64,000 bases of DNA, from contig NZ_FSQT01000001.1 of the NCBI RefSeq assembly GCF_900143515.1, positions 372,001-436,000 on the forward strand, written 5' to 3'. Source of the DNA: Micromonospora cremea. Its GTDB lineage: Bacteria > Actinomycetota > Actinomycetes > Mycobacteriales > Micromonosporaceae. The notes below the pieces were generated by a model. The model made no database searches. It was not told where the DNA came from and saw only the letters and a program-made list of their open reading frames with translations. The translations under genes were made by a program, and so were the position numbers. Shown one piece after another: positions 7,971-17,669 of the stretch (within the stretch, counting starts at the first letter, position 1; every line of letters starts with the position of its first letter).

Positions 7971-9470
7971 TCACAGGCGGCGCAGGGCGGTCAGCGCCGC
8001 AGTCGCGGTGTCGAAGGTGGACAGCACGTCGGCGCGCAGATGGTACGCGGCCTCGTAGAACTTCACATCGGCCGGGTTGGGCGAGATGGGCGTTGCCGTG
8101 CGGGTCATGGTGCGCGCCGCCTCGCGGACGGAGCGGTACGGCGTCTGGTGGCCGCCTACGGCCGCGATGATGGCTGCGCCGAGCGCGGTGCCCTCGCGCT
8201 CGGGTGCGGCAGACACGGGCACGCCGAGCACGTTCGCGAAGATCTGCGCGATCAGCGTGGATTGGGCTAACCCGCCGGTGATGGTGATGCGCTTCACGTC
8301 GGCGCCCACCTGCTGTTCGAGGTGGTTGAGGCTGTCGCGCTGGTCGTACGCGAGCCCTTCGATCACTGCACGCAGCAGCTCGGGCCGACCGTGCTCGACG
8401 CCCAGCCCGAAGAAGGCCGCGCGCACGTCGGGCAGGTGGCGGGGCGTCTCGCGGCCGCCGAGATACGGGAGGAAGAGGAGGCCGTTCGCGCCCGGCGGGA
8501 CCTGGGCCGCGGCGGCCTGCAGGTCCGGGTCGTCCGCGTCGAGGAGCTTTTGCCGGAGCCAGGTCATCGTCATGCCGCCGCTGGTCAGCAGCGTCTCGAC
8601 GGCGGAGGCGTCGGGCGCGGCGGTCGCGACCGTCCGCAGGCCGGGGTAGGTCGAGTGCCCAGCCACGAACGCGCCCAGGGAGAAGCTGGTGCCGAGGTTC
8701 AGGTACGCGGTGCCTGACTCGAGCGCGCCCACGCCGATTCCGGCGCATTGGCCGTCGCCCGCGCCGGCCACGACCGGCAGCCCCGGCGGCAGCCCCGTAC
8801 GTCGGGCGACGTCGGGCAGCAGGCCGGCGATGGTGTCGCCCGGCGCGGCCAGCCGCGGGACCTGATCCGGAGTGAGGCCGCAGAGACCTAGGAGGTACGG
8901 CGACCAGGTCCGGGTGCTCAGATCGACCAGCGCCGTGGAGTCCGCGCTGGCCCACGAAGTCACGGCCTCGCCAGTCAAGCACCGCGCCACGTACGCGTGC
9001 ACGTCGAGCACCTGGTGGGTGCGCCGGATGGTGTCGGGCTCGTGCTCCGCGAGCCAGGCCAGCTTGTACAGCGACGGCACGGTCGACGGCGGCTTGCCGG
9101 TCAACGCGTGCACGTCGGGCGCGCCGAGGCGGGCGACCTGGTCCTCGGCCCGGTTGTCGAGCCAGAGGATGGCCGGGCGGATCGGCTGCCAATTCCGGTC
9201 GACGCAGACGAAGGTCTCGCGCTGGTGCGTGATGCCGAGCGCGACAGGCTGCTGCTCAGGGAGCAACAGGTCGACGACGGACGTCAGCGCGTCCGTCGCG
9301 GCCTCCCACCACTCATGCGGGTCCTGCTCGTACCACCCCGGCTGGGGCGAGGTCGTGGTCACGTAGCGGCGCGACTCGCAGACCGTGCGGCCTTCAAGGT
9401 CGAACACGACGGCCTTGCACGCGGTCGTGGAGCAATCGAGCGCCACGATGACGGGAACGGTCACGCTCAT
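7971..9470 (-). CDS. FGGY-family carbohydrate kinase (xylulokinase-like)
   Basis: ATP-dependent sugar or polyol kinase of 499 residues, normal for FGGY. The N-terminal phosphate-binding strand reads VIVALDCSTTACKAVVFDLEG. The catalytic aspartate region is VVAGAGDGQCAGIGVG, and the C-terminal FGGY signature region is DVKRITITGGLAQSTLIAQI. It is the last gene of a minus-strand group with a DeoR regulator 32 bases upstream, facing a tetrose-type kinase/isomerase operon. Sugar specificity is not readable. Xylulose, erythritol or a related polyol are candidates, and the context favours a four- or five-carbon substrate. Confidence 0.85.
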   Translation of the reverse strand: MSVTVPVIVALDCSTTACKAVVFDLEGRTVCESRRYVTTTSPQPGWYEQDPHEWWEAATDALTSVVDLLLPEQQPVALGITHQRETFVCVDRNWQPIRPAILWLDNRAEDQVARLGAPDVHALTGKPPSTVPSLYKLAWLAEHEPDTIRRTHQVLDVHAYVARCLTGEAVTSWASADSTALVDLSTRTWSPYLLGLCGLTPDQVPRLAAPGDTIAGLLPDVARRTGLPPGLPVVAGAGDGQCAGIGVGALESGTAYLNLGTSFSLGAFVAGHSTYPGLRTVATAAPDASAVETLLTSGGMTMTWLRQKLLDADDPDLQAAAAQVPPGANGLLFLPYLGGRETPRHLPDVRAAFFGLGVEHGRPELLRAVIEGLAYDQRDSLNHLEQQVGADVKRITITGGLAQSTLIAQIFANVLGVPVSAAPEREGTALGAAIIAAVGGHQTPYRSVREAARTMTRTATPISPNPADVKFYEAAYHLRADVLSTFDTATAALTALRRL

Positions 9471-9502
9471 ATGATCGCATTTGGGCCCACGCTGGCGGAC
9501 CG

Positions 9503-10393
9503 TCAGGCCTCAGCGGCCACCGGGACGCCGACGGAGAGGTCGGGGGCAACGATGATCTTGGCCCCGTCGCGCTGCAGCGACTGCACGTGCTCGTCGGCCG
9601 TCTTCGAGTCCACGATCACGACGTCGAAGTCGCTCAGCGGCCCCAGCGCGTGCAGAGCGCGCCGCTCGAACTTGGAGTGGTCGACGTACGCGACCCGGGT
9701 CCGCGCGGACTCGAACATCGCCCGCTTGACCAGGACGGTGTCGTGGTGCTGGTGGAAGCAGATGCCGTCGGTGACTGCGGAGGTGGACATGAAGAAGATG
9801 TCGGCCCGGATGTTGCGCAGCGCGTCCAGGGTCACCGAGCCCATGTACGAGCGGCACCAGGGGTAGTACTGGCCGCCGAGGGCGAGCAGGGTCAACTCCG
9901 GATGGGTGACGACGGCGTCCATGACCGGCTGGAAATTGGTGATCACGGTAAGTGGCTGCCGCTCCGACAACTGGGCGGCCAGATGCAGGCCGGTCGTCGA
10001 GTCGTCGAGGATGACCGACTGCCCGGGCTCGACCATGGTCATCGCGACAGCTGCGACGGCAGCCTTGTCGCTCGCGTTGAGCCGGTTGCGGTATTCGGTG
10101 CTGGACTCCGAAAGAGTGCTGGCTAGCGCGGTCGCCATGCCGCGGGTCTTGCGCAGCAGCCCCTGGGCGGCAAGCGCGTCGAGATCGCGGTGCACCGTCA
10201 TGAGGCTCACGCCGAAGGACTCGGCGAGCACCTCGATCCGGACCGAGCCGGCGGACATCACCATCTCGGTGATGGCGTGATGCCGCGCGTCTCGTCCGAC
10301 GCGCATGTCGTCGTTGCCGTTGCGCCTGAGACGACCGACGTCGGCCGGTTCCCCCATGCGGATCGCCCTCCCGGTGTTCCGTCCGGATGTCAT
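9503..10393 (-). CDS. DeoR-family transcriptional regulator
   Basis: Sugar-phosphate-responsive repressor. The N-terminal winged helix is clear (SVRIEVLAESFGVSLMTVHRD, within which the recognition helix falls), followed by the DeoR sensor domain with a sugar-phosphate site (DDSTTGLHLAAQL, YVDHSKFERRAL, VDSKTADEHV). Three starts are possible: ATG at 10393, ATG at 10357 (preceded by GGGAGG) and ATG at 10306 nearest the DNA-binding domain. I list the longest. It is followed at 32 bases by the FGGY kinase. Similar short motifs upstream of this gene and in the divergent promoter at 14150-14321 suggest it controls both and itself. Confidence 0.85.
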   Translation of the reverse strand: MTSGRNTGRAIRMGEPADVGRLRRNGNDDMRVGRDARHHAITEMVMSAGSVRIEVLAESFGVSLMTVHRDLDALAAQGLLRKTRGMATALASTLSESSTEYRNRLNASDKAAVAAVAMTMVEPGQSVILDDSTTGLHLAAQLSERQPLTVITNFQPVMDAVVTHPELTLLALGGQYYPWCRSYMGSVTLDALRNIRADIFFMSTSAVTDGICFHQHHDTVLVKRAMFESARTRVAYVDHSKFERRALHALGPLSDFDVVIVDSKTADEHVQSLQRDGAKIIVAPDLSVGVPVAAEA

Positions 10394-10438
10394 TGTGATC
10401 CTAGCGGGATCGCATGTTAAATCAATCGCCCGTTATAT
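10394..10438 (-). promoter_or_regulatory. DeoR promoter region with ATGTTA motif
   Basis: AT-rich for this genome. Contains GCATGTTAAATCAATCG, resembling CATGTTAACTAGG and TATGTTAGGTTC in the divergent promoter near 14.2 kb. Plausible operator of the DeoR protein; inferred from similarity only. Confidence 0.4.
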
Positions 10439-10480
10439 GAGCGCCGGCTCGCGGTCGCGAGGTGCCACGAGCCGGCGCTC
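10439..10480 (-). terminator. terminator hairpin after the ABC importer genes
   Basis: Perfect 13-bp stem: GAGCGCCGGCTCG at 10439-10451 pairs with CGAGCCGGCGCTC at 10468-10480. It lies 5 bases past the stop of the substrate-binding-protein gene and separates it from the DeoR gene. Confidence 0.75.
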
Positions 10481-10485
10481 GCGGA

Positions 10486-11529
10486 TCACTTCTCGTTGGC
10501 GATGTCGCCCGAGGCGAGGTTCTTTGCGATGAGCTCGGGGAGGCGCTGCAGGAACGCGTCCTTCTGGCTGACGACGTTCTGGTAGTACTCGTCGACGTTC
10601 TCGGGCGTGATGGCCGGCATGGTGTAGGTGTAGGTCTTCTCGACCGCCTCACCCTTTGCCACCTGCTGGGCCACGGCGAGGCCGGTCGCCAGTTCGACGC
10701 GGCCGTGTTGCAGCGACGACCCGATGAACGTGCCGTTCTTGACTGCGTCCAGTCCGTCCTGGATGCCGTCGATGCCAACCACGGGCAGGGGCTTCTTGGC
10801 CTCGGACAGCGCCTGCAGCGCGCCCAGGCCCATGTCGTCGTTCTCCGCGACGATTCCGTCGAGCTGGTCGCCGAAGCTGGAGAGCCAGTTCTTGGTCTTG
10901 TTCACTGCCTCGTCGCGCTTCCAGTTGGCCGTGTCCTTGGCCAGCACCTTGATGTCCGGGTACTTGGCCAGGGTCTGGGTGATGCCCTTGGTGCGGTCGA
11001 GCTCGGGAGACGAACCGAGCGGGCCCTGCAGGATGACGATGTTGCCCTTGCCGTTCAGCTTCTTGGCCATCATCTCCATCTCCTGCGCGCCCGCGGCCAC
11101 GTCGTCCGGAAGCACGGACGAGGTGAGGGAGCCGGTGTCGGAGAGCGCGGTGTTGACGGCGATCACGGGGATATTGGCGTTCTTCGCTGCGGCCATCTGC
11201 GGTCCGAGCGAGTCGGCCTGCACCGGCACGATGATGATGGCGTCGACCTTCTGGTTGACCAGCTGGTCGACCTGACTGGCCTGAGCGGACACGTCGCCGC
11301 CGGCCGAGTTCCAGAGCAGCTGGATGTTGTTGGCCTTGGCGTACGAGTTCATGCCCTCCTGGCCCTGGCTGATGAAGGAGGACATGTCGTAGACCGTGAT
11401 GCCCACCCGGAGCTGCTTCTCGCCGCCCTGCTGGGCGGATGGGTCGCCCGCGCCACATGCGGCGGTGGCGACGGCGAGAGAGAGCGGTACGGCGGCGAAG
11501 CCGATCCGCCGCAGGAGTGACGAAGGCAT
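10486..11529 (-). CDS. ribose-type ABC transporter substrate-binding lipoprotein
   Basis: Extracellular sugar-binding lipoprotein of 347 residues. The signal peptide ends in a lipobox (VATAACGAG), so the mature protein is lipid-anchored at the membrane face. The periplasmic-binding-protein fold of the RbsB class follows ([50 protein letters not shown]). The start at 11529 is supported by AAGGG at a good distance. It lies 35 bases downstream of the permease gene in the order ATPase-permease-binding protein, unlike the commoner order with the binding protein first. Confidence 0.9.
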   Translation of the reverse strand: MPSSLLRRIGFAAVPLSLAVATAACGAGDPSAQQGGEKQLRVGITVYDMSSFISQGQEGMNSYAKANNIQLLWNSAGGDVSAQASQVDQLVNQKVDAIIIVPVQADSLGPQMAAAKNANIPVIAVNTALSDTGSLTSSVLPDDVAAGAQEMEMMAKKLNGKGNIVILQGPLGSSPELDRTKGITQTLAKYPDIKVLAKDTANWKRDEAVNKTKNWLSSFGDQLDGIVAENDDMGLGALQALSEAKKPLPVVGIDGIQDGLDAVKNGTFIGSSLQHGRVELATGLAVAQQVAKGEAVEKTYTYTMPAITPENVDEYYQNVVSQKDAFLQRLPELIAKNLASGDIANEK

Positions 11530-11564
11530 GGTGCGCCCTTTCAATGATGGGGGAACGGAAGTGT

Positions 11565-12590
11565 TCAGCTGCTGCGTCGTTTGGTCGCCCACACGTCCAC
11601 CGCCACGGCGGCGACGATCAGGACGCCGCTGATGACGGACTGCCAGTACGCGGGGACGATGAGAATGTCGAGGCCGTTGTTGAGGGTCTGGATCAGCAGG
11701 AGACCGAGCAGGGTGCCCCAGACCGAGCCGCGGCCGCCGAGCAGGCTGGCCCCGCCGATCACCACGGCGGCGATGGCGTCCAGCTCGTACCCGGAGCCCA
11801 GGTTCGGGGGGCCGGAGATGACGCGAGAGGACAGCACGACGCCGGACAGGCCCGCGAGTCCACCGCTGATGACGTAGACGCTGGTCAGAATGCGCCTGGT
11901 CCGCACGCCGGCCACCTCGGCTGCAGTCCGGTTGCCGCCGACCGCGTAGACCCGCAGGCCGAAGGACGTCTTGCGCAGGACCAGGTAGGCGATGACGAAG
12001 CCGACGATCATGATGAGTACGGGGATCTGGATGCCGAGGATCGCAGTGTTGGCGATCTTTCCATAGCTCTGCGGCAGGCCGTTGATCGGCGCACCGTGCC
12101 CGATCACGTACGCGAGACCGGACCCGGCTGTCAGCGTGCCCAGCGTTGCGACGAACGGCGCGACGTTCAGCCGGCTCACGACCAGGCCGTTGATGAGACC
12201 CAGGAGGAGTCCGACCCCGATGCCGGCGATCACGGCGAGCCAGGGGGCGTCGGGCTGCTTGACCACCACCGAGGCGGCGGTCATGGCGCTGGCGGCGATC
12301 ACGCTACCGATGGACAGGTCGATGCCGCCGGTGAGGATGACGAATGTCTGTCCCAGCGCGACGAGCGCGAACGGGGCCGCGGACACCAGGATGGTCTGGG
12401 CATTCTCGGGTGTGGCAAAGCGGATGCTGCGGTAGCTGAAGTACGCCATGACCAGGATCAGCACCAGCACCATCGAGTTGCGGATGGCGAAGTTGGTCAA
12501 CGAGGTCCGGTCCAACCGCTTCTTCTCCGGAACGGCGTCCGCGGCCGGTAGCTGTAGCTGTTCCATGGTGGGCGTTGGCGTGCTGGTCAT
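11565..12590 (-). CDS. ribose-type ABC transporter permease
   Basis: Integral membrane permease of the RbsC/BPD_transp_2 family, 341 residues with about eight to ten membrane segments. The family's typical stretches are present: [20 protein letters not shown] near residue 85, [20 protein letters not shown], and [20 protein letters not shown]. It forms the channel for the sugar bound by the downstream lipoprotein. The start ATG at 12590 is preceded by GGAG. The gap to the upstream ATPase gene is 44 bases, consistent with one transcript. Confidence 0.92.
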   Translation of the reverse strand: MTSTPTPTMEQLQLPAADAVPEKKRLDRTSLTNFAIRNSMVLVLILVMAYFSYRSIRFATPENAQTILVSAAPFALVALGQTFVILTGGIDLSIGSVIAASAMTAASVVVKQPDAPWLAVIAGIGVGLLLGLINGLVVSRLNVAPFVATLGTLTAGSGLAYVIGHGAPINGLPQSYGKIANTAILGIQIPVLIMIVGFVIAYLVLRKTSFGLRVYAVGGNRTAAEVAGVRTRRILTSVYVISGGLAGLSGVVLSSRVISGPPNLGSGYELDAIAAVVIGGASLLGGRGSVWGTLLGLLLIQTLNNGLDILIVPAYWQSVISGVLIVAAVAVDVWATKRRSS

Positions 12591-12634
12591 AGGAACTCCG
12601 GGTCAGGTCGAGTGGCGCGTTACGGAGGGCGCGA

Positions 12635-14149
12635 TCAGGCGGCGACGGCCGCTTCCTGGCCGCTCGCGTAGCGGAAGATCTTTTCCTGGGCGTCGTTGGC
12701 GTCGAGTTCGTCGCGGGACAGCTCGCCCGCGATGCCACCGGCGCGCAGCACGTACACCCGGTGGCTCAGGCCGACGAGCTCGGGCATGTCGGAGCTGACC
12801 AGAACGACGGCCAGCCCGTTCGCGGCCAGCTTGCGGACGATCGCGTAGATCTCGCCGCGGGCGCCGACGTCGACGCCCCGGGTCGGCTCGTCCAGCAGCA
12901 GCACGGAGCAGTTCTCGGTCAGCCAGCGCGCCAGCACGATCTTCTGCTGGTTCCCGCCGGAGAGGTTGCCGACGAGCTGGCCGAGTCCCCTCGACTTGAG
13001 CCGGACCGACCGGGTCGCCTCGGCGACCGCCTCCGTGCGCTTGCGGTTGCGCAGCCAGCCGAGGGCGGAGAATGAGTCAAGGTGCGGAAGGCTGCCGTTG
13101 TCCAGCACCGACTGGGTCAGTACGAGTCCGGCACCCTTGCGGTCCTCCGGCACCAGCGCGACGCCGCTGCGGATGGCCGCGGCGACCTGGCCGCGCCGGA
13201 CCGGACGGCCGCCGACCTCGACCGTCCCGGCCACCGACGGCCGGATGCCGAAGATGGCCTCGACGACCTCGGTGCGGCCGGCGCCGACCAGGCCGCCGAG
13301 GCCGAGGATCTCGCCCTTGCGGACCTCGAAGCTGACGTCGGGGCCGCTGTTGTCCAGCCGGAGCCCGGAGATACGCAGGCCGATCTGCTCCCGGGGCGGC
13401 GTGACGTCGGGGAAAAGGTCGTCCAGCTCGCGGCCGATCATTGCCCGCACGATGCCGTCCTCGGTCGTGTCGGCGAGCGGTGCCTGCAGCACCAGTTGGC
13501 CGTCGCGCAGGACGATCACGTGGTCCGCCAACTCCTGGATCTCGGCCATGCGGTGGGTCGTGTAGAGCATGGCGACGCCCTGCTGCTTGAGCGTGCGCAC
13601 GACGTCGTAGAGGCGCTCCACCTCTCGGTCGGGAATGGCGGACGTGGGCTCGTCCAGCAACAGCACCGTCGCGCCCCAGGTCGTCGCCTTGGCGATCTCG
13701 ACCAGTTGGACCAGCGCGATCGACAGGTCGCCGATCCGCTTGCGGGGATCGATGTCGACGCCGTACGTGTCGAGCATGGCCCGCGCCCGCTTGATCATCT
13801 CGCGCCGGTCCAAACCGCCCATGCGGTTGCGCAGCTCCCGTCCGACGAAGAGGTTCTCGTAGACGGTGAGGTCTGGATAGGGTGCCAGCTCCTGCGGCAC
13901 AATGCCCACCCCGAGGGCGCGGGCGTGCTGGGGGTCGGCTCGCTCCAGCGGCTGTCCGCCGACGGCGACCTCGCCAGCGTCGGGCTTCAGCTGGCCGGTG
14001 ATGATCTTCATGAGCGTCGACTTGCCGGCGCCGTTCTCCCCGGCCAGGACGGTGAGTTCGCCGCCGTTCAGGTCGAAGGAAATGTCCCGCAGGACGGGCA
14101 CACCGCCGAACCCTTTGGCCAGGTCACTGAGGTGAAGCGCGGGCGTCAT
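12635..14149 (-). CDS. ribose-type sugar ABC transporter ATPase (two domains)
   Basis: Double-domain ATPase of the RbsA/XylG class, about 504 residues, energising sugar import. Domain one has an intact Walker A (GENGAGKST) and Walker B (VLLLDEPTSA), but its signature reads LSIALVQLVEIAK rather than the usual LSVAQQQ form. Domain two has the degenerate Walker A expected in this family (GLVGAGRTEV), a good signature (LSGGNQQKIVLARWL) and Walker B. I chose the ATG at 14149 because AGGAG lies 8 bases upstream; another ATG lies at 14167. First gene of the minus-strand import operon. Confidence 0.92.
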   Translation of the reverse strand: MTPALHLSDLAKGFGGVPVLRDISFDLNGGELTVLAGENGAGKSTLMKIITGQLKPDAGEVAVGGQPLERADPQHARALGVGIVPQELAPYPDLTVYENLFVGRELRNRMGGLDRREMIKRARAMLDTYGVDIDPRKRIGDLSIALVQLVEIAKATTWGATVLLLDEPTSAIPDREVERLYDVVRTLKQQGVAMLYTTHRMAEIQELADHVIVLRDGQLVLQAPLADTTEDGIVRAMIGRELDDLFPDVTPPREQIGLRISGLRLDNSGPDVSFEVRKGEILGLGGLVGAGRTEVVEAIFGIRPSVAGTVEVGGRPVRRGQVAAAIRSGVALVPEDRKGAGLVLTQSVLDNGSLPHLDSFSALGWLRNRKRTEAVAEATRSVRLKSRGLGQLVGNLSGGNQQKIVLARWLTENCSVLLLDEPTRGVDVGARGEIYAIVRKLAANGLAVVLVSSDMPELVGLSHRVYVLRAGGIAGELSRDELDANDAQEKIFRYASGQEAAVAA

Positions 14150-14321
14150 CGGGTCGTCTCCTCTCATGGCCGCCGGGTCGAGCCCGGCCGGACGTGAGCG
14201 GAGACTATGTTAGGTTCTTGTTAGAAGTCAACGCCTTGACGTCATCTCTCACGCCTGCCATGTTAACTAGGCCGTAACGTCGCTCGACTGTCACGGTGTC
14301 CCGCGGACAGAAGGCGTGATC
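14150..14321. promoter_or_regulatory. divergent promoter region of the sugar locus
   Basis: The 172 bases between the ABC importer and the DhaKL operon carry TATGTTAGGTTCTTGTTAG near 14212-14231 and CATGTTAACTAGGCCGTAACG near 14261. Both resemble the motif upstream of the DeoR gene. GTTAG/GTTAA recurs three times. Likely DeoR operators controlling both directions; no experimental support. Confidence 0.5.
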
Positions 14322-16052
14322 ATGACGAAGTTGTACGACGATCCTGACCGCTTCAGCGACGACATGCTGGCGGGCTTCCTCGACGCCCACGCCGACCGCG
14401 TGGTCGGAGTGCCCGGAGGCGTGGTCCGCGCGACGGAGACGCCGGCCGGGAAGGTCGCCGTGGTGGTCGGCGGAGGCTCCGGCCACTACCCTGCCTTCTG
14501 CGGCGTCGTCGGGCCCGGCTTCGCGGACGGCGCCGTCGTCGGCAACATCTTCACGTCGCCGTCGGCCCAGGAGGCGTACACCGTCGGCCGGGCCGCGGCG
14601 AACACCGGCGGCCTGCTCTTCAGCACGGGCAACTACGCGGGCGACGTCATGAACTTCACGCTCGCCCAGCAGAAGCTCCAGCAGGAGGGCGTCGATACCC
14701 GCGTCGTCTTCGTCACCGACGACATCGCCAGCGCGCCGGCCACCGAGATCGAACGCCGGCGCGGCATCGCCGGCGACTTCGTGGTTTTCAAGGTGGCCGG
14801 AGCCGCCGCCGAGGCGGGATACGACCTCGACGGTGTCGAGCGCGTGGCCCGGCTCGCGAACGACCGCACCCGCACTCTCGGGGTCGCGTTCGCCGGCTGC
14901 ACGCTGCCGGGCGCGGCGACGCCGCTGTTCGACGTCGCGGACGGCACCATGGGCGTGGGGCTCGGCATCCACGGCGAGCCCGGCATCGAGGACGCCGCCC
15001 TACCGTCCGCCGCCGACCTGGCCCGCCAGCTCGTCGACGGGGTGCTCGCCGAGGCGCCGCAGGAGCAGAGCCGCCGGATCGGCGTGATCCTCAACGGCCT
15101 GGGCGCCACCAAGTACGAGGAACTCTTCGTGCTCTGGCGCACTGTCGCCCGGCTGCTCCGCGACGCCGGTTACACCATCGTGGACCCCGAGGTCGGCGAG
15201 CTCGTCACCAGCCTCGACATGGCCGGGTGCTCGCTCACCGTCGTGTACCTCGACGAGGAGTTGGAGCGGCTCTGGCACGCACCCGCCGACACTCCGGCGT
15301 ACCGCAAAGGTGTCTTGTCGCCGGATTCCGTGCGCGATCGACGGACGGTGACCGAGGCCGAGCAGGGCACCATCGCGCAGGGTGTCGCCGATGACGCCAC
15401 CCGCGCCGCGGCCGACATCGTCGTCGCGGCCCTGTCCGCGATGGCGGCCGCAGTCGCGGACAAAGAGGAGGAGCTCGGCCGGATCGACGCCGTCGCCGGC
15501 GACGGCGACCACGGCCGAGGGATGGTACGTGGAACGGCCGCCGCCGTGGACGCGGCGCGAAAGTCGCAGGCCGCCGGGAACGGGCCGGGTCGTGTCCTGG
15601 TCGCCGCCGGCGAGGCCTGGGCGGCCCGGGCCGGCGGCACCTCCGGCGTTCTGTGGGGCGCGGCGCTGGCCGCGCTCGGAAGCCGGATCGGCGACGGGAA
15701 GCCGGACGCGACCGCCGTCGTCGAGGGTGTCCGCGCGAGCTACGGCGCCCTGACCGCCCTCGGCGGCGCGAAACCCGGCGACAAGACGATGTTGGACGCT
15801 CTGCTGCCGTTCGCCGACAGCCTGGCCGCGTCCGCCGCGGCCGGCGAGCCGCTGACTGCAGCGTGGACTGGCGCCGCCCAGGCGTCGGAGGAGGCCGCAC
15901 AGGCCACGGCGCAACTGCGCCCCCAGGTGGGCCGGGCCCGGCCGCTGGCCGAGAAGAGCGTCGGTACGCCCGACGCCGGCGCCGTGTCGATGGCCCTGTG
16001 CCTGCGGGTGGTCGGCGGTGTGCTGGCCGACACTCGCGTCAACTCACGATGA
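14322..16052 (+). CDS. fused DhaK-DhaL kinase (dihydroxyacetone / erythrulose kinase type)
   Basis: ATP-dependent ketose kinase of 576 residues. The N-terminal DhaK domain has the glycine loop [12 protein letters not shown] and the histidine that binds substrate covalently in [12 protein letters not shown]. The C-terminal DhaL domain has the magnesium-binding aspartates in [16 protein letters not shown]. Fused ATP-type enzymes phosphorylate dihydroxyacetone, and close relatives in tetritol pathways phosphorylate erythrulose. The RpiB-type isomerase and SDR downstream favour a tetrulose. The ATG at 14322 has AGAAGG 7 bases upstream; a GTG at 14316 is less well placed. Confidence 0.88.
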   Translation: MTKLYDDPDRFSDDMLAGFLDAHADRVVGVPGGVVRATETPAGKVAVVVGGGSGHYPAFCGVVGPGFADGAVVGNIFTSPSAQEAYTVGRAAANTGGLLFSTGNYAGDVMNFTLAQQKLQQEGVDTRVVFVTDDIASAPATEIERRRGIAGDFVVFKVAGAAAEAGYDLDGVERVARLANDRTRTLGVAFAGCTLPGAATPLFDVADGTMGVGLGIHGEPGIEDAALPSAADLARQLVDGVLAEAPQEQSRRIGVILNGLGATKYEELFVLWRTVARLLRDAGYTIVDPEVGELVTSLDMAGCSLTVVYLDEELERLWHAPADTPAYRKGVLSPDSVRDRRTVTEAEQGTIAQGVADDATRAAADIVVAALSAMAAAVADKEEELGRIDAVAGDGDHGRGMVRGTAAAVDAARKSQAAGNGPGRVLVAAGEAWAARAGGTSGVLWGAALAALGSRIGDGKPDATAVVEGVRASYGALTALGGAKPGDKTMLDALLPFADSLAASAAAGEPLTAAWTGAAQASEEAAQATAQLRPQVGRARPLAEKSVGTPDAGAVSMALCLRVVGGVLADTRVNSR

Positions 16053-16063
16053 AAGGACAGTCA

Positions 16064-16543
16064 GTGGCAGAGACCAAGCTCCGTATCGTCGTCGGCAGCG
16101 ACGACGCGGGAGTCCGGTACAAGGAGGCCCTGAGCCGGGACCTCAAGGCCGACGACCGGGTCAGCGAGGTGATCGACGTCGGCATCGACCTCGACGAGCA
16201 CACCTACTACCCGCACATCGCCGTCGCGGCCGCCCACCTCATCACCGAGGGCAAGGCCGACCGGGCCCTACTCATCTGCGGCACGGGCCTCGGCGTTGCG
16301 ATCAGCGCCAACAAGATCTCCGGCATCCGGGCCGTGACCGCGCACGACAGCTACTCGGTCGAGCGCTCCGTGCTGAGCAACGACGCACAGGTCCTGTGCT
16401 TCGGCGAGCGCGTGGTCGGCCTGGAGCTCGCGCGCCGCCTTGCCAAGGAATGGCTGGACTACCGGTTCGACCCCCAGTCGGCCTCCGCCGCCAAGGTTGC
16501 CGCCATCAACGACTACGAGTCCGCAGTACAGCCGAAGGAGTGA
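16064..16543 (+). CDS. RpiB/LacAB-type sugar-phosphate isomerase
   Basis: Isomerase of 159 residues in the RpiB/LacAB family. Catalytic cysteine lies in [16 protein letters not shown] and the histidine in [12 protein letters not shown], as in RpiB. RpiB itself interconverts ribose-5-P and ribulose-5-P, while paralogues in tetritol operons convert erythrulose-4-P to erythrose-4-P. Following directly after a DhaKL kinase, the second role is more likely here. I chose the GTG at 16064 because AAAGGA precedes it at proper distance; an ATG at 16049 overlaps the kinase stop codon. Confidence 0.88.
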   Translation: MAETKLRIVVGSDDAGVRYKEALSRDLKADDRVSEVIDVGIDLDEHTYYPHIAVAAAHLITEGKADRALLICGTGLGVAISANKISGIRAVTAHDSYSVERSVLSNDAQVLCFGERVVGLELARRLAKEWLDYRFDPQSASAAKVAAINDYESAVQPKE

Positions 16544-16547
16544 CGTC

Positions 16548-17306
16548 GTGACCAGGGTTGATCTGAATTTCGGCCTCGATGGCAAGGTCGCGGTCATCAC
16601 CGGCGGCGCCTCCGGCATCGGCGCGGCCATTGCCGAGGCGTACGCCGCCAAGGGCGCGTCCGTTGTCGTTCTCGATCTCGCCGTTCCGTCCGACGACGAG
16701 CGCGTCGCCAAGCTGGGCGCCAGTAGCGCGGCCTTCAAGTGCGACGTCACCGACGAGGCGTCGGTCGCGGACGTGGTGGCCCAGATCGCGGAGCGGTACG
16801 GGCAAATCGACATCTTGGTGAACAGCGCCGGCGTGGCACTGCTGGCGCCGGCTGAGGAGCTGAGCCTGTCCTCGTGGAACACGACGCTCGCCGTCAACCT
16901 CACCGGTGCGTTCCTGCTCTCCCAGGCCGTTGGCCGGGTCATGCTCGGGCAGGGGCGCGGCAAGGTGATCAACCTGGCCTCGCAGGCCGCCAGTGTCGCG
17001 CTGCTGGAGCACGCCGCCTACTGCGCGTCCAAGTTCGGGCTGGTCGGCCTCACCAAGGTGCTCGCGTCGGAGTGGGCCGGCCGGGGCGTCACCGCCAACA
17101 CCATCAGCCCGACCGTGGTGCTCACCGACCTCGGCCGCAAGGCCTGGGCGGGGCCCAAGGGCGACGCGCACAAGGCCGAGATTCCCACCGGACGGTTCGC
17201 CTTCCCGGAGGAGATCGCCGCGACGGCCGTATTCCTCGCCTCCGACGCCGCCGACATGATCAACGGTGCCGACCTGGTGGTGGACGGCGGTTTCACGATC
17301 CGCTGA
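16548..17306 (+). CDS. SDR-family oxidoreductase (polyol dehydrogenase candidate)
   Basis: Short-chain dehydrogenase of 252 residues. Cofactor motif TGGASGIG is near residue 15, NSAG is near 90 and the catalytic YCASK near 155, with serine in the strand before it. It ends in the family's DLVVDGGFTIR. The GTG start at 16548 has GAAGGAG 7 bases upstream and follows the isomerase stop by 4 bases, so the three genes are surely one operon. By context it would oxidise the polyol (for instance a threitol or erythritol) to the ketose used by the kinase. The substrate is inferred, not seen. Confidence 0.85.
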   Translation: MTRVDLNFGLDGKVAVITGGASGIGAAIAEAYAAKGASVVVLDLAVPSDDERVAKLGASSAAFKCDVTDEASVADVVAQIAERYGQIDILVNSAGVALLAPAEELSLSSWNTTLAVNLTGAFLLSQAVGRVMLGQGRGKVINLASQAASVALLEHAAYCASKFGLVGLTKVLASEWAGRGVTANTISPTVVLTDLGRKAWAGPKGDAHKAEIPTGRFAFPEEIAATAVFLASDAADMINGADLVVDGGFTIR

Positions 17307-17334
17307 TCAGATCACGGCGATTGGGCCACGATCG

Positions 17335-17352
17335 CCTCCGCGTGCTCGGAGG
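17335..17352 (+). terminator. weak hairpin after the tetrose operon
   Basis: CCTCCG pairs with CGGAGG across a 6-base loop, 28 bases after the SDR stop. Short stem without a T-run; a possible terminator. Confidence 0.4.
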
Positions 17353-17540
17353 TTCAAGCCCTCCTCGAAGCTGGCCGCATCCGAGTGGGTCTGCCACGAC
17401 GTGCACCTTGTAGCGCTCGGAAACCCGGTTCGGCCCGATGAGTTTTGTGCGGCCCGGCCAACCCGTTCGCCGGCCTCGCCCCGGCGATCTGACCTCGGAC
17501 CCGACCCAGGTTCAACGCGTCCGTCGATCCCACAACGCAA

Positions 17541-17650
17541 CTGTGAGCCAAACAGCGGTGGGCAGCCGCTGAGAGAGCGACCCTGCCGATCACCTCGACC
17601 AAGCCTGGCCGGGTTGCGGTCGTACCACCAGTAGATAAGTAGCCGCTGGT
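17541..17650 (+). repeat. second dispersed repeat family, copy 1
   Basis: About 110 bases that match 41435-41552 in order and sequence, including GTGGGCAGCCG, CCTCGACC, AAGCCTGGCCGGG and AAGTAGCCG. The flanking non-coding stretch from 17353 holds nothing else I can identify. The right end (AGCCGCTGG) resembles the end of the attC-like family. Confidence 0.55.
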
Positions 17651-17669
17651 CGCGCGGTTAGGCCAGGTG

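Noticed and set aside
17353..17540. Open frames in the gap after the tetrose operon
   Set aside because: They are short, overlap in several frames, lack ribosome-binding sites and match no family; the adjacent repeat explains part of the region.
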